Source: Micromonospora zingiberis
GTDB lineage: Bacteria > Actinomycetota > Actinomycetes > Mycobacteriales > Micromonosporaceae
Direction: 5' to 3'
Length of the DNA: 64,000 nt
Assembly: GCF_004331455.1 (NCBI RefSeq)
Contig: NZ_SJJR01000017.1
Span: 61,619 to 125,618 of the forward strand
In this document: positions 50,703-59,709 of the stretch, in pieces
Layout of the letters: each line of letters starts with the position of its first letter
Numbering within the stretch: the first letter of the stretch is position 1
Made by a program: the position numbers and the translations under genes
Notes under the pieces: model-generated
Databases searched by the model: none
What the model saw: the letters and a program-made list of their open reading frames with translations, nothing else
What the model was told of the DNA's origin: nothing

Positions 50703-51659
50703 TCAGATCCCCATCTCTGCTTCGTACGCCCGGCGCAGTCGCGCGGTCGCGCTCGGGGCGAGGCAGACGTGCCAGGCCTGGCCCTCGTCCACCACGTTGA
50801 TCTCACCGGTCCGCTGCCGGTTCAGCAGCAGCCCGGCCAGGGTGTCCCGCACGCCGAAGCGGCCGAACCACTCCATCTCCAGGTCCACCGCCCAACCCAG
50901 GCAGTGCCCGCTGGGCAGCATCGCGGCGTAACCCAGCCGGCGTAGCCGGTACTGATGCTCGGCGCTGCGGACCAGACTGGTCACCCAGAGTGGCGGAGTG
51001 CCCGCCGGGGTCGCCGCGACGAACTCTCGGCCGATGTCGTTGAGCAGGGCCACCACCTCCCGCCGGGCCCGGCGGAACAGCAGGCCGGCGGTACGCGGAG
51101 TGGTGTCGGGCAGCACCCGGCGGCGCAGTGCGCGTACCCCCCGGCCGACCAGGGTCCGGGGCTGCTCGGTGTACCGGAAGCGCAGCAGGTCCCGGCGGCG
51201 CAGCCACTCCAGGTCGACCAGGTCCACGCTGTGGTGCACCTCGGTGTCGGTGACGAAGGTGGAGGCGTCCCGCCACCACATCACGTCGATCCGGGAGAGC
51301 AGATAGATCCGCACCAGCGCGGTCAGGTCCACGGCGGAGCTGCGTGCGTTGGGCTGGTACCGGGCCATCTCCAGCAGCAGGGTCTCCCGGGCGCCGATCA
51401 GCCCCTGGGGGGTGTTGTCGAGCACCGCGGCGATGGCCGGCTCGCGTAGCCGCTGGTCGATCAGTACCTGCCGGGCCTTGGTGCTGCTGGCCCCGGCCAG
51501 CGCGCCCACCTCGACGAGCAGTTCGGCCACGGCGGCGCGGTAGGCGTCCAGGTCGGGGCCGTTCGCGGCGGACGGGCGGACCGGGCCGCGCGGACGGCGC
51601 CGGGCCGGCGCGGCCGGAGGACCTGGCCGCTGTCCCGGGCTTCGGCTGGGCACTCGCAT
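50703..51659 (-). CDS. DD-peptidase-like (M15/VanY-fold) protein, DUF5715-like
   Basis: A 318-aa protein. The first 110 residues begin Arg/Pro-rich then helical; a middle part has V-M-W-W-R-D-A-S and V-D-L-V-D-L-E-W; the C-terminal 100 residues hold V-T-S-L-V-R-S-A-E-H-Q near residue 232, S-G-H-C-L-G-W-A-V-D-L near 258 and A-W-H-V-C near 302. This S-x-H ... D ... W-H pattern is that of the zinc site in VanY/M15 carboxypeptidases. No signal peptide is visible. ATG 51659 follows AAGGGACCC. It is co-transcribed with the asparagine-synthase-like gene. Activity is inferred only from the motif. Confidence 0.75.
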   Translation of the reverse strand: MRVPSRSPGQRPGPPAAPARRRPRGPVRPSAANGPDLDAYRAAVAELLVEVGALAGASSTKARQVLIDQRLREPAIAAVLDNTPQGLIGARETLLLEMARYQPNARSSAVDLTALVRIYLLSRIDVMWWRDASTFVTDTEVHHSVDLVDLEWLRRRDLLRFRYTEQPRTLVGRGVRALRRRVLPDTTPRTAGLLFRRARREVVALLNDIGREFVAATPAGTPPLWVTSLVRSAEHQYRLRRLGYAAMLPSGHCLGWAVDLEMEWFGRFGVRDTLAGLLLNRQRTGEINVVDEGQAWHVCLAPSATARLRRAYEAEMGI

Positions 51660-51798
51660 GGTCGGGTCCCTTCTCCCGGTGTTCGCCTGTCGCCGAGAGT
51701 AACCACACGTACCGGCACGAGTCCGAACAATCCTCCTATCTTCCTCGAATGGGTGCGGACCGGCCCGTACCACCCGCACCGCCGATCATCGGCAGGGC

Positions 51799-52404
51799 TC
51801 ACCACCAGCCGTTGTCCCGGGCGATCCGCACCGCGTCGGCCCGCGTGCTCGCCCCCAACTTCTGCACCGCGAGCGCCAGATAGTTACGCACCGTGCCGGC
51901 CGACAGGTGGGCCCGGCGGGCGATCACCGCGACCGGAGCGCCGTCGCCGGCCAGCCGCAACGTCTCCAATTCCCGAGGCGTCAGCGGGCAGGGCGGGATG
52001 GTGAGCGCGTCGGCCGCGAGCGCCGGGTCGACGTACCGGCCACCGGTGTGCACCCGGCGGATCACGTCCGCGAGCGCGCCGCCCGGGGCGCCCTTGGGCA
52101 GAAATCCCCGGGCCCCGGCCGCCAGCGCGCGGGCCAGGTGCGGTGGCCGCCCCTGGCCGGTGAGGATGACCACCGCGCAGTCCGGCAACGCCCGGGTCAA
52201 CTCGGCGGCGACCTCGAAGCCGTCCCGCCGGGGCATGGACAGGTCGATGACCGCCACGTCCGGCCGGTGGGCCAGCGCCGCCGTCACCGCGGCCTGACCG
52301 TCGGCCGCCTGCGCCACCACCGTGAGGTCCGCCTCAAGATCGAGCAGGGCGGCCAGGGCGGTACGGATCAGCTCCTCGTCGTCGGCGAGCAGGACCCGGA
52401 TCAT
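51799..52404 (-). CDS. NarL-family response regulator
   Basis: A 201-aa regulator. Receiver: L-L-A-D-D-E at 5-10, phospho-Asp in V-A-V-I-D-L-S-M-P near 54, Lys in F-L-P-K-G near 104. DNA-binding: L-T-P-R-E-L-E-T-L-R-L near 140 and L-S-A-G-T-V-R-N-Y-L near 168. ATG 52404 overlaps the stop of the kinase gene as ATGA. It may regulate the divergent membrane protein (53689) or its own operon, in the style of actinobacterial DesR/LiaR systems. Confidence 0.93.
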   Translation of the reverse strand: MIRVLLADDEELIRTALAALLDLEADLTVVAQAADGQAAVTAALAHRPDVAVIDLSMPRRDGFEVAAELTRALPDCAVVILTGQGRPPHLARALAAGARGFLPKGAPGGALADVIRRVHTGGRYVDPALAADALTIPPCPLTPRELETLRLAGDGAPVAVIARRAHLSAGTVRNYLALAVQKLGASTRADAVRIARDNGWW

Positions 52405-53549
52405 GCGACCGTCGGTACGGTCGCCTCGACGGTGAAGACCCCGTCCGCGCACTGTGTACGCAGTTGCCCCCCGGCGGCGGTGAGGCGTTCGGCCAGGCCA
52501 CGCAAGCCGTGACTGAAACGGTCCGGAGCCGCCGGGACACTCGCCCCGTCATTGGTCACGGTCATCCGCGCCACCTCCCCCTCCTGGGTGATCTCGATCC
52601 GGCACCAGCCGGCCCGGCTGTGTCGCAACACGTTGGTGCCCGCCTCCCGGAGCACCACCGCGAGCTGCGTGGCCGCCTCCGGCGGCAGCTCGCCCGGCGG
52701 TGGTACGACCGTGCAGCGCACCCCGGACGAACGGAGCACCTCCCCGACGGCGGTGAGCTGCTCGTCGAGGTCGACCCGGCGGTACCCGTGCACCGTCCGG
52801 CGCAACTCGGCCAGCGCCGTGGCGGCCAGACGCTGCGCCGCACCCGCCTCCCGGCCGGCGCGCTCGGGATCGTCGGCGGCGACCCGGGCGGCCAGCTCGG
52901 CCTTCAGCGCGATGACGGTCAGGTGATGCCCGAGCAGGTCGTGCACGTCGCCGGCGAAGCGCAGCCGTTCCTGCGCGGCGACCAGCCGGGCCTGCGCCGC
53001 CCGGCCCTGCTCGGCCTGCACCAGCAGCCGCCAGAACCACACCTGGAAGCCATTCACCGCGGCGATGCCGAGCCCGACCGAACCGGTGATCAGCAGGGAC
53101 CGGCCGACCGGCGTACCGCTGATCGTGGCCACCACCGCCGCACCGGCCGCGACCGCGACCAGCGCGACCGGCACCGCAAGGCGGGACGAGCCCAGTAGCG
53201 GCACCCCGCCGACCAGGGCCGCGCCCAGCCACGCCCAGGTGGGCCAGTCGCCGTGCGCGACCGGCGCGACGAGCGGCACGGTGAGCACCGCCACGGCGGC
53301 GTACCCGACCCAGAGCCACCGGCGTAGCCCTTCGGCGGGCTCGGGGGTGACCGCCGCGTACAGCGCCACCGCCAGCACCAGCGCGAACGCGCCAAGGCCG
53401 AACGCGCCCGCTATCACCCGCCAGGCGTCCGGTTCCCGGGTCAGCCCGACCGCCGGCAGCAGCAGGCTGGCGGCCATGCCCAGGGTCAACGAGACCAGGG
53501 TCGCGCCCCGGGCCCGGGACAGGTTGCGCCCGGCGCCCGGCACGTCCAT
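52401..53549 (-). CDS. NarL-type sensor histidine kinase (HisKA_3), membrane-embedded sensor
   Basis: A 382-aa kinase with five or six membrane helices in the first 170 residues and almost no outside loop, so it probably senses the membrane itself, as DesK and LiaS do. The dimerisation domain has F-A-G-D-V-H-D-L-L-G-H-H-L near 205 with the phospho-accepting His; the ATPase domain has V-L-R-E-A-G-T-N-V-L-R-H-S near 305 and H-G-L-R-G-L-A-E-R near 352. ATG 53549 is used; two GTG codons just before it are possible. Coupled by 4-bp overlap with its regulator. Confidence 0.92.
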   Translation of the reverse strand: MDVPGAGRNLSRARGATLVSLTLGMAASLLLPAVGLTREPDAWRVIAGAFGLGAFALVLAVALYAAVTPEPAEGLRRWLWVGYAAVAVLTVPLVAPVAHGDWPTWAWLGAALVGGVPLLGSSRLAVPVALVAVAAGAAVVATISGTPVGRSLLITGSVGLGIAAVNGFQVWFWRLLVQAEQGRAAQARLVAAQERLRFAGDVHDLLGHHLTVIALKAELAARVAADDPERAGREAGAAQRLAATALAELRRTVHGYRRVDLDEQLTAVGEVLRSSGVRCTVVPPPGELPPEAATQLAVVLREAGTNVLRHSRAGWCRIEITQEGEVARMTVTNDGASVPAAPDRFSHGLRGLAERLTAAGGQLRTQCADGVFTVEATVPTVA

Positions 53550-53688
53550 CACCACGGTCGCCAGGGTAGAGCGGATCGCCGTACCGGTGGACCCTGCGGT
53601 GTGCCCGGTGCGGCCGGGCGTTCCACCCGGCGCAGCGGTGACCTCCGGCCGGTGGTACCCGGCTCCGCGCACCAGCAGGCTCGGCGAC

Positions 53689-54555
53689 ATGACAGAGCTG
53701 ACCCCGGCGGCCCTCGCCGCGACGACGACCGAAGACCGAGGCGCACCGGTCCGACCCGGCCGGCAGGTGGTCCGACACCTGCTGGAGATGGCGCTGGCCA
53801 TGGTGGCCGGCATGCTGCTGTTCGGGCCGGCCCGCGCCGCCCTCGGTACGGCGTTCGGGCTGGCCCCGGCGGCACCGGGCGTCGGTGCGCTGCTGATGGC
53901 CACCGACATGAGCCTCGCCATGGTGCTGTGGATGTGGTACCGAGGGCACGGCGGTGCCGCGATCGGCGAGATGGTGCTGGCCATGTACCTGCCGGTCCTG
54001 CTGCTGCTCGTGCCGTACCGGGCCGGGGTGCTCGCCGCGGACACCCTGCTGATCGGCGCCCACCTGCTGATGCTGCCGGCGATGGCCGTGGCCGTGCTGC
54101 GCCGCCGGGCCGAGTACGCCCACCATCCGGTGCCCCGGTCCGCACCGCGACAGCCGCTGGCGCGGGTGCTGGTGCACCGCTGGCCGGCCGGGTTGGCGTT
54201 GCTGATGACCGCCGACAACTGGACCGAACCGGCGCTGCTGGGCCCGTACACGCTGCTGGTGCTGCCGGCCGGCTACCTGCTCCTCGGCAGCGTACGGCGG
54301 CAGTGGGGGGTGCCCGGCAACCTGCGGCGGCAACTCGTCGGCCTGGCGGCCTGGGGCGGGTTGGCCCTGTTCGCCGCCGCCGTCGGCGGGGAGACGGCGT
54401 ACTGGCTGGTGGCGGTCGGCTGGCTGGCCCACGCGGGCTGGGACCTGGTCCACCACCGCACCGGCCGGGTGGTCCCACGCGGGTACGCCGAATGGTGCCT
54501 CGTCATCGACGCCGTGCTGGGACTCACCATCATCCTGGCCCTGCTCACCACCTGA
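53689..54555 (+). CDS. Multi-pass membrane protein, divergent from the NarL-type system
   Basis: A 288-aa protein with about seven helices. The first half has R-H-L-L-E-M-A-L-A-M-V-A-G-M-L-L-F-G-P and repeated Met-rich helix starts (D-M-S-L-A-M-V-L-W-M-W-Y-R, I-G-E-M-V-L-A-M-Y); such proteins are sometimes labelled flagellar-like without good reason. The second half ends W-C-L-V-I-D-A-V-L-G-L. It shares a 139-bp promoter region with the kinase gene and could be a target of that system. Start ATG 53689 has a weak ribosome site. Confidence 0.7.
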   Translation: MTELTPAALAATTTEDRGAPVRPGRQVVRHLLEMALAMVAGMLLFGPARAALGTAFGLAPAAPGVGALLMATDMSLAMVLWMWYRGHGGAAIGEMVLAMYLPVLLLLVPYRAGVLAADTLLIGAHLLMLPAMAVAVLRRRAEYAHHPVPRSAPRQPLARVLVHRWPAGLALLMTADNWTEPALLGPYTLLVLPAGYLLLGSVRRQWGVPGNLRRQLVGLAAWGGLALFAAAVGGETAYWLVAVGWLAHAGWDLVHHRTGRVVPRGYAEWCLVIDAVLGLTIILALLTT

Positions 54556-54659
54556 GCGGCCCCGGAATACGGGCCGCCGCCACGGCACCGGGAGGGGTGC
54601 TGGCCGATGTTGCGGTGGTCGCCGCAGCGGACACCCGGACGTGATGAAAGGCTTGACCC

Positions 54660-56357
54660 ATGAGTTCCACGCCCGTACTGCCGGATCCGTCCACCGAACC
54701 GCCCGCCTTCGCGGACCTTGGCCTGCGCCCCGAACTACTCGCCGCGCTCTCCGCGCTCGGCTACGAGGAGCCCACGCCGATCCAGCGGGAGGCCATCGGC
54801 CCGCTGCTGGCCGGTCGGGACCTGCTCGGGCAGGCCGCGACGGGCACCGGCAAGACGGCCGCGTTCGCCCTTCCGCTGCTGCAACGCATGCCCGACGAGC
54901 GGCCCACCGGCGACCCGGTCGCCCTGGTCCTGGTGCCGACGCGGGAACTGGCGGTGCAGGTCTCCGAGGCTTTCCACCGCTACGGCAAGGACCTCGGCAC
55001 CCGAGTACTGCCGATCTACGGCGGGCAGCCGATCGGCCGGCAGTTGCGGGCCCTGGACAACGGGGTCGACGTGGTGGTGGCCACCCCGGGCCGGGCGCTG
55101 GACCACATCGCCCGGGGCACGCTGCGGCTGGGCAACCTCGCCACGGTGGTGTTGGACGAGGCCGACGAGATGCTCGACATGGGCTTCGCCGAGGACATCG
55201 AGGCGATCCTGGAACACGCCCCCGAACAGCGGCAGACGGTGCTGTTCTCGGCGACCATGCCGGCCCGCATCGACGGGATGGCCCGGGCACACCTGACCGA
55301 CCCGGTGCGGATCCTCATCGCCCGGGAACAGCCGGTGGCCGGCGAGGCACCCCGGGTACGACAGAGCGCGTACCTGGTGGCGCGGGCGCACAAGCCGGCG
55401 GCGCTGGGCCGGGTGCTCGACGTCGAGTCGCCGACCGCGGCGATCGTGTTCTGTCGCAGCCGGGAAGAGGTCGACCGGCTCACCGAGACGATGAACGGGC
55501 GCGGCTACCGGGCCGAGGCGCTGCACGGCGGTATGAGCCAGGAACAGCGGGACCGGGTGATGGGTCGGCTGCGCGCCGGCACCGCCGACCTGCTGGTCGC
55601 CACCGACGTGGCGGCGCGCGGGCTGGACGTCGAGCAGCTCAGCCACGTGGTCAACTACGACGTGCCGTCGGCGCCGGAGTCGTACGTGCACCGCATCGGC
55701 CGGGTCGGCCGGGCCGGCCGGGAAGGGGTGGCGATCACCCTGGCCGAGCCCCGGGAACACCGGATGCTCAAGACCATCGAGCGGGTCACCGGGCAGCGGA
55801 TCACCATCGACAAGATCCCGACCGTGGCCGATCTGCGTACCCGCCGGCTGGAGCTGACCCAGGCGGCGCTGCGGGAAAGCCTGCTGGAGGACGACCTGGA
55901 GCCGTTCCGGGTGATCGTCGAGACGCTGAGCGACGAGTTCGACCTGATGGAGGTGGCGCTGGCCGCGGTGAAGCTGGCCCACGAGGCGACCCTGCCCGGC
56001 ACCGAGGAGACCGAGGAGGAGATCCCGCAGGTCGCGGTCCGCGCACCCCGGGAGACCCGCCCGGGGTCCGAGGCCCGGGGCGAGCGCCGCCCGGCCCGCG
56101 CCCGGACCAGCGGCACCACCCAGGTCTTCATCGGCCTCGGTCGGCGCGCGGGGGTGCGCCCGCAGGACCTGGTGGGCGCGATCACCGGCGAGACCCGGAT
56201 CCGGGGCCGGGACATCGGCTCGATCGAGATCGCCGACCGGTTCTCCCTGGTCGAGGTGCCGATCGCCGTCGCCGACGAGGTGATCGCCGGGCTGCGCGAG
56301 AGCACCATCAAGGGCCGCAAGGCCACCGTCCGCCGCGACCGCGACACCGGCCGCTGA
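54660..56357 (+). CDS. DEAD-box RNA helicase with DbpA-type RNA-binding domain
   Basis: A 565-aa helicase of the DeaD/CsdA group that unwinds RNA in ribosome assembly, mRNA decay or cold adaptation. Q motif F-A-D-L-G-L and P-T-P-I-Q near 40; motif I A-A-T-G-T-G-K-T near 60; P-T-R-E-L-A; V-L-D-E-A-D near 162; S-A-T; H-R-I-G-R-V-G-R-A-G-R near 345. Residues about 475-550 (F-I-G-L-G-R-R-A-G-V-R-P-Q-D-L-V-G-A-I) are the DbpA RNA-binding domain. An acidic then Arg-rich linker separates the parts. It is convergent with lon; the gap is filled by a palindromic repeat. Confidence 0.95.
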   Translation: MSSTPVLPDPSTEPPAFADLGLRPELLAALSALGYEEPTPIQREAIGPLLAGRDLLGQAATGTGKTAAFALPLLQRMPDERPTGDPVALVLVPTRELAVQVSEAFHRYGKDLGTRVLPIYGGQPIGRQLRALDNGVDVVVATPGRALDHIARGTLRLGNLATVVLDEADEMLDMGFAEDIEAILEHAPEQRQTVLFSATMPARIDGMARAHLTDPVRILIAREQPVAGEAPRVRQSAYLVARAHKPAALGRVLDVESPTAAIVFCRSREEVDRLTETMNGRGYRAEALHGGMSQEQRDRVMGRLRAGTADLLVATDVAARGLDVEQLSHVVNYDVPSAPESYVHRIGRVGRAGREGVAITLAEPREHRMLKTIERVTGQRITIDKIPTVADLRTRRLELTQAALRESLLEDDLEPFRVIVETLSDEFDLMEVALAAVKLAHEATLPGTEETEEEIPQVAVRAPRETRPGSEARGERRPARARTSGTTQVFIGLGRRAGVRPQDLVGAITGETRIRGRDIGSIEIADRFSLVEVPIAVADEVIAGLRESTIKGRKATVRRDRDTGR

Positions 56358-56373
56358 TCCCGCTCGGGGTGGT

Positions 56374-56556
56374 GTGTAAGGAAGGGCACCTTATTAACGC
56401 CTGTCGTAGAGAAGGGAACCCTTCTCACCCTGCGACGCCCCGCGACACGCGGCAGCTGGCGCCGCCCTTCGACGGGCGATGCCAGCTGCCGGATGCGTTT
56501 GTTAATAGGGGGCCCCTGCTCTACCGGAGGCGTTAACAAGGGCCCCTTCCTTACAC
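56374..56556. repeat. 183-bp palindromic repeat element (MITE/REP-like) filling the deaD-lon gap
   Basis: The ends are 28-bp inverted repeats, GTGTAAGGAAGGGCACCTTA... at 56374-56401 against 56529-56556, with 3 mismatches. Inside lie smaller palindromes (AAGGGAACCCTT near 56412, AGGGGGCCCCT near 56507) and an 11-bp stem CGGCAGCTGGC/GCCAGCTGCCG around 56450-56493. It starts 16 bp after the helicase stop and ends 1 bp before the lon stop. It codes for nothing. I associate such TAAGGAAGGG...TTAACGC repeats with Micromonospora-type genomes, from memory. Confidence 0.88.
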
Positions 56557-56557
56557 C

Positions 56558-58894
56558 TCAGGCGGCGGTGAGGCGCTGGTCGTCGAGCGACGCCGGGTCG
56601 ATCTCGGCCGGGCGCAGCGCCAGGGCGAGCACGTCGGCGACGTCGGCCAGGGTGTGCACGGTCAGCGCCTCGCGTACCTCGGTGGGCAGGTCGTCGAGGT
56701 CCGGCTCGTTGCGGGCCGGGATGATCACCTCGGTCAGGCCGGCCCGGTGGGCGGCGAGCAGCTTCTGCTTCACCCCGCCGATGGGCAGCACCCGGCCGGA
56801 GAGCGTCACCTCACCGGTCATCCCGAACTCGGGGCGTACCGGTCGGCCGCTGGCCAGTGACGCCAGCGCGGTGACCATGGTGATGCCGGCGCTGGGGCCG
56901 TCCTTGGGCACCGCGCCCGCCGGGACGTGCAGGTGGATCCGCCGCCCGGCGAGGGCGTTCGGGTCCAGACCGAGCCGGCGGCCGTTGGCGCGCAGGTAGG
57001 AGAGGGCGATGTGCGCCGACTCCTTCATCACGTCGCCGAGTTGGCCGGTCAGGGTCAGCCCCGGCTCACCGTCCATGCTGGTCGCCTCGATGAAGAGCAC
57101 GTCTCCCCCGGCACCGGTGACGGCCAGGCCGGTGGCCACGCCCGGCACCGCCGTCCGCTCCGCCGACTCCGGCGTGTGCTTCGGTCGGCCGAGGTAGCGG
57201 ACCAGGTCGTCCGCGCCGACCCGGACCGGCGTCGGGTCGTCGGTGAGGCTCACCGCGACCTTCCGCATGATCTTCGCGAGGGCCCGTTCCAGCTGTCGTA
57301 CGCCGGCCTCCCGGGTGTACTCCCCCGCGATCCGGCCCAGCGCCGCGGAGTCCACGTCGACCTCGTCGGCGGTCAGCCCGGCCCGCTCCCGCTGCCGGGG
57401 CAGCAGGTGGTCGCGGGCGATGGCCACCTTCTCGTCCTCGGTGTAGCCGTCCAGGGTGACCAGTTCCATCCGGTCCAGCAGCGGGCCGGGGATGGCCTCC
57501 ACCACGTTGGCGGTGGAGAGGAAGAGCACGTCGGACAGGTCGAGGTCGACCTCCAGGTAGTGGTCCCGGAAGGTGTGGTTCTGGGCCGGGTCGAGCACCT
57601 CCAGCAGGGCGGCGGCCGGGTCGCCCGCGTACCCCACGGAGAGCTTGTCGACCTCGTCGAGCAGCACCACCGGGTTCATCGAGCCGGCCTCGCGCAGCGC
57701 CCGGACGATGCGGCCGGGCAGCGCGCCGACGTAGGTGCGCCGGTGGCCCCGGATCTCGGCCTCGTCGCGGATGCCGCCGAGGGAGACCCGGACGAACTTG
57801 CGGCCGAGCGCCCGGGCGACGGACTCGCCGAGGCTGGTCTTGCCGACCCCGGGCGGACCGGCCAGCGCGAGCACCGCGCCGGAGCCGCGACCGCCGACCA
57901 CACCCAGGTTGCGGTCCGCGCGCCGGTTGCGCACCGCCAGGTACTCCAGGATGCGGTCCTTCACGTCGGCCAGGCCGGCGTGGTCGGCGTCGAGCACGGC
58001 CCGCGCCGCGGCCAGGTCGGTGTTGTCCTCGGTACGCGTGCTCCACGGCATCTCCAACACCGTGTCGAGCCAGGTACGGATCCAGCCCGCCTCCGGAGAG
58101 GCGTCGCTGGCCCGCTCCAGCTTGCCGACCTCGCGCAGCGCCGCCTCGCGTACCGGCTCGGGCAGGTCGGCGGCCTCGACGCGGGCCCGGTAGTCGGCGG
58201 AGCCGTCCGGGGCGTCCTCGCCGAGTTCCTTGCGGATCGCGGCGAGCTGCTGGCGCAGCAGGAACTCCCGCTGCGACTTCTCCAGCCCTTCGCGGACGTC
58301 CGAGTTGATCTGCTCGGTGACCTCCTGCTCGGCCAGGTGGTCCTTGACCCAGCCGACGAGCAGTTCCAGTCGGGTGGTGACGTCCGGCGCGGCGAGCAGT
58401 TCGGTCTTCTGCGCCAGGCTGAGCCAGGGCGCGTAGCCGGCCGAGTCGGCCAGCTCGGAAAGGTCGGTCATCCGCTCCACCGCGTCGATGACCTGCCATG
58501 CGCCGCGCTGCTGGAGCACGGAGGTCACCAGGGCGCGGTACTCGCGGGCGAGTTCCCGGGCCTTGCCGGCCGGGGCGGGCTCGTCGAGTTCGGTCGCCTC
58601 GACCCAGAGCGCCGCGCCGGGACCGGGTACCCCGGTGCCGATACGGGCGCGGGCGAGGCCGCGGACCACGGCGGCCGGCTCGCCGCTGGGCAGCCGGCCG
58701 ACCTTCTCGATGGTGGCGATCGCGCCCACGGAGCCGTACTCGCCGTCCAGGCGCGGCACGGCGAGCAGCTTGTGGTCGCCGGTGGCACGGGCCGCGTCGA
58801 CCGCGGCCTGGGTGGTCGGGTCGAGGGTCACCGGGATGACCATGCCGGGCAGCAGCACGGCGTCGGTCAGTGGAAGTACCGGAAGAGTTGCCAT
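56558..58894 (-). CDS. lon: ATP-dependent protease Lon
   Basis: A 778-aa LonA protease that degrades damaged and regulatory proteins in the cytoplasm. The N-terminal substrate domain begins L-P-V-L-P-L-T-D-A-V-L-L-P-G; the AAA+ part has G-P-P-G-V-G-K-T-S near 350 and V-V-L-L-D-E-V-D-K near 410; the protease has the catalytic Ser in K-D-G-P-S-A-G-I near 668 and Lys in H-R-A-G-L-T-E near 711. ATG 58894 gives the family N-terminus and follows AGCAGGTG. An HspR-type operator lies 23 bp upstream. Confidence 0.97.
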   Translation of the reverse strand: MATLPVLPLTDAVLLPGMVIPVTLDPTTQAAVDAARATGDHKLLAVPRLDGEYGSVGAIATIEKVGRLPSGEPAAVVRGLARARIGTGVPGPGAALWVEATELDEPAPAGKARELAREYRALVTSVLQQRGAWQVIDAVERMTDLSELADSAGYAPWLSLAQKTELLAAPDVTTRLELLVGWVKDHLAEQEVTEQINSDVREGLEKSQREFLLRQQLAAIRKELGEDAPDGSADYRARVEAADLPEPVREAALREVGKLERASDASPEAGWIRTWLDTVLEMPWSTRTEDNTDLAAARAVLDADHAGLADVKDRILEYLAVRNRRADRNLGVVGGRGSGAVLALAGPPGVGKTSLGESVARALGRKFVRVSLGGIRDEAEIRGHRRTYVGALPGRIVRALREAGSMNPVVLLDEVDKLSVGYAGDPAAALLEVLDPAQNHTFRDHYLEVDLDLSDVLFLSTANVVEAIPGPLLDRMELVTLDGYTEDEKVAIARDHLLPRQRERAGLTADEVDVDSAALGRIAGEYTREAGVRQLERALAKIMRKVAVSLTDDPTPVRVGADDLVRYLGRPKHTPESAERTAVPGVATGLAVTGAGGDVLFIEATSMDGEPGLTLTGQLGDVMKESAHIALSYLRANGRRLGLDPNALAGRRIHLHVPAGAVPKDGPSAGITMVTALASLASGRPVRPEFGMTGEVTLSGRVLPIGGVKQKLLAAHRAGLTEVIIPARNEPDLDDLPTEVREALTVHTLADVADVLALALRPAEIDPASLDDQRLTAA

Positions 58895-58916
58895 CGAACA
58901 CCTGCTATCGCATTGA

Positions 58917-58937
58917 GTTGAGCGTGTCAGGCTCAAG
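58917..58937. promoter_or_regulatory. HAIR-type HspR operator upstream of lon
   Basis: GTTGAGC-N7-GCTCAAG matches the HAIR inverted repeat (CTTGAGT-N7-ACTCAAG) in spacing and in the TTGAG/CTCAA core, with the inner base pair changed. HspR is the heat-shock repressor that controls lon, dnaK and clpB in Streptomyces. Being 23 bp before the lon ATG, it should block transcription until heat stress. Confidence 0.82.
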
Positions 58938-59164
58938 TCACGAAGGACTCTCGTTGTTCCTTGCTGTGATCCAGGACACGCCACAACGGGGTCGGCACGA
59001 CGCGGGCCAGGTGGGGCCACCACTTCTCCGAAGCAAGACCGCCGAATCGGGATTTCGATGGCCCGCAAAACGCGGGCCGCGCCAAGGAGCGCTTTTGTTG
59101 CGCAATTGCCGGACGATGCGTCAAACTTTGACCACACCCCGCCAGACACAAGGAGTAATCAAGG

Positions 59165-59509
59165 ATGGCAAGAAAAGTAATCACGGTACTGACCGACGAC
59201 CTCGACGGCGGAAAAGCCGACCGGACGCTCGAGTTCAGCCTGGATGGCGTGGCGTACACCATCGATGTCTCCGACGAGAACGCGGGAGTCCTGCGCAAGG
59301 CGCTGGACCCCTTTATCAATGCCGGTCGTCGCCTCGGGCGGGGTGGCGACACCAGCCGCGCCGTTCGCCGTGCGGGTGGCTCGGCCACTCCGGGAATGAA
59401 CCGCGAGCAGAACCGCGCCATCCGGGAATGGGCGGTCGACAACGGCTACAAGATTTCCGAGCGGGGGCGCATCCCGGTCGAGGTGGTCGAGGCGTACAAG
59501 AGCCGCTGA
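59165..59509 (+). CDS. lsr2: Lsr2-family nucleoid-associated protein
   Basis: A 114-aa Lsr2, the actinobacterial H-NS analogue that bridges DNA and silences AT-rich, often foreign, genes. The N-terminal dimerisation domain has V-L-T-D-D-L-D-G-G near residues 8-16 and Y-T-I-D-V-S; the C-terminal DNA-binding domain has I-R-E-W-A-V-D-N-G-Y-K-I-S-E-R-G-R-I-P near 84-102, with the R-G-R minor-groove hook. ATG 59165 follows AAGGAG. It is divergent from lon with 270 bp between. Confidence 0.96.
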   Translation: MARKVITVLTDDLDGGKADRTLEFSLDGVAYTIDVSDENAGVLRKALDPFINAGRRLGRGGDTSRAVRRAGGSATPGMNREQNRAIREWAVDNGYKISERGRIPVEVVEAYKSR

Positions 59510-59645
59510 ACAGCGGCCGCACGCGGGGGGACTCTTTCAGACGCCACGCTCGCCGACATCCTGGACACCGATGTCGGCCGGGCGCTGGCGGGATTTGCTT
59601 CGGGGGCACGTCGAGCCGGTTGCCAGGACGCCGGTCAACACGACT

Positions 59646-59683
59646 GTGGGGTCGCCCGGAGCACTTCCCCCGGACGACCCCAC
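59646..59683. terminator. Hairpin terminator between lsr2 and a convergent gene
   Basis: GTGGGGTCG (59646-59654) pairs with CGACCCCAC (59675-59683), and CCGG/CCGG continues the stem past single-base bulges to a 10-base loop. It lies 26 bp from the stop of the minus-strand secreted protein gene and 136 bp from lsr2. Confidence 0.75.
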
Positions 59684-59709
59684 GACCATTGCCTGGTCAG
59701 TTCAGGACG

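Noticed and set aside
53689..54555. Flagellar export protein (FliP) identity
   Set aside because: Such labels exist for similar proteins, but no FliP motif or other flagellar gene is seen.
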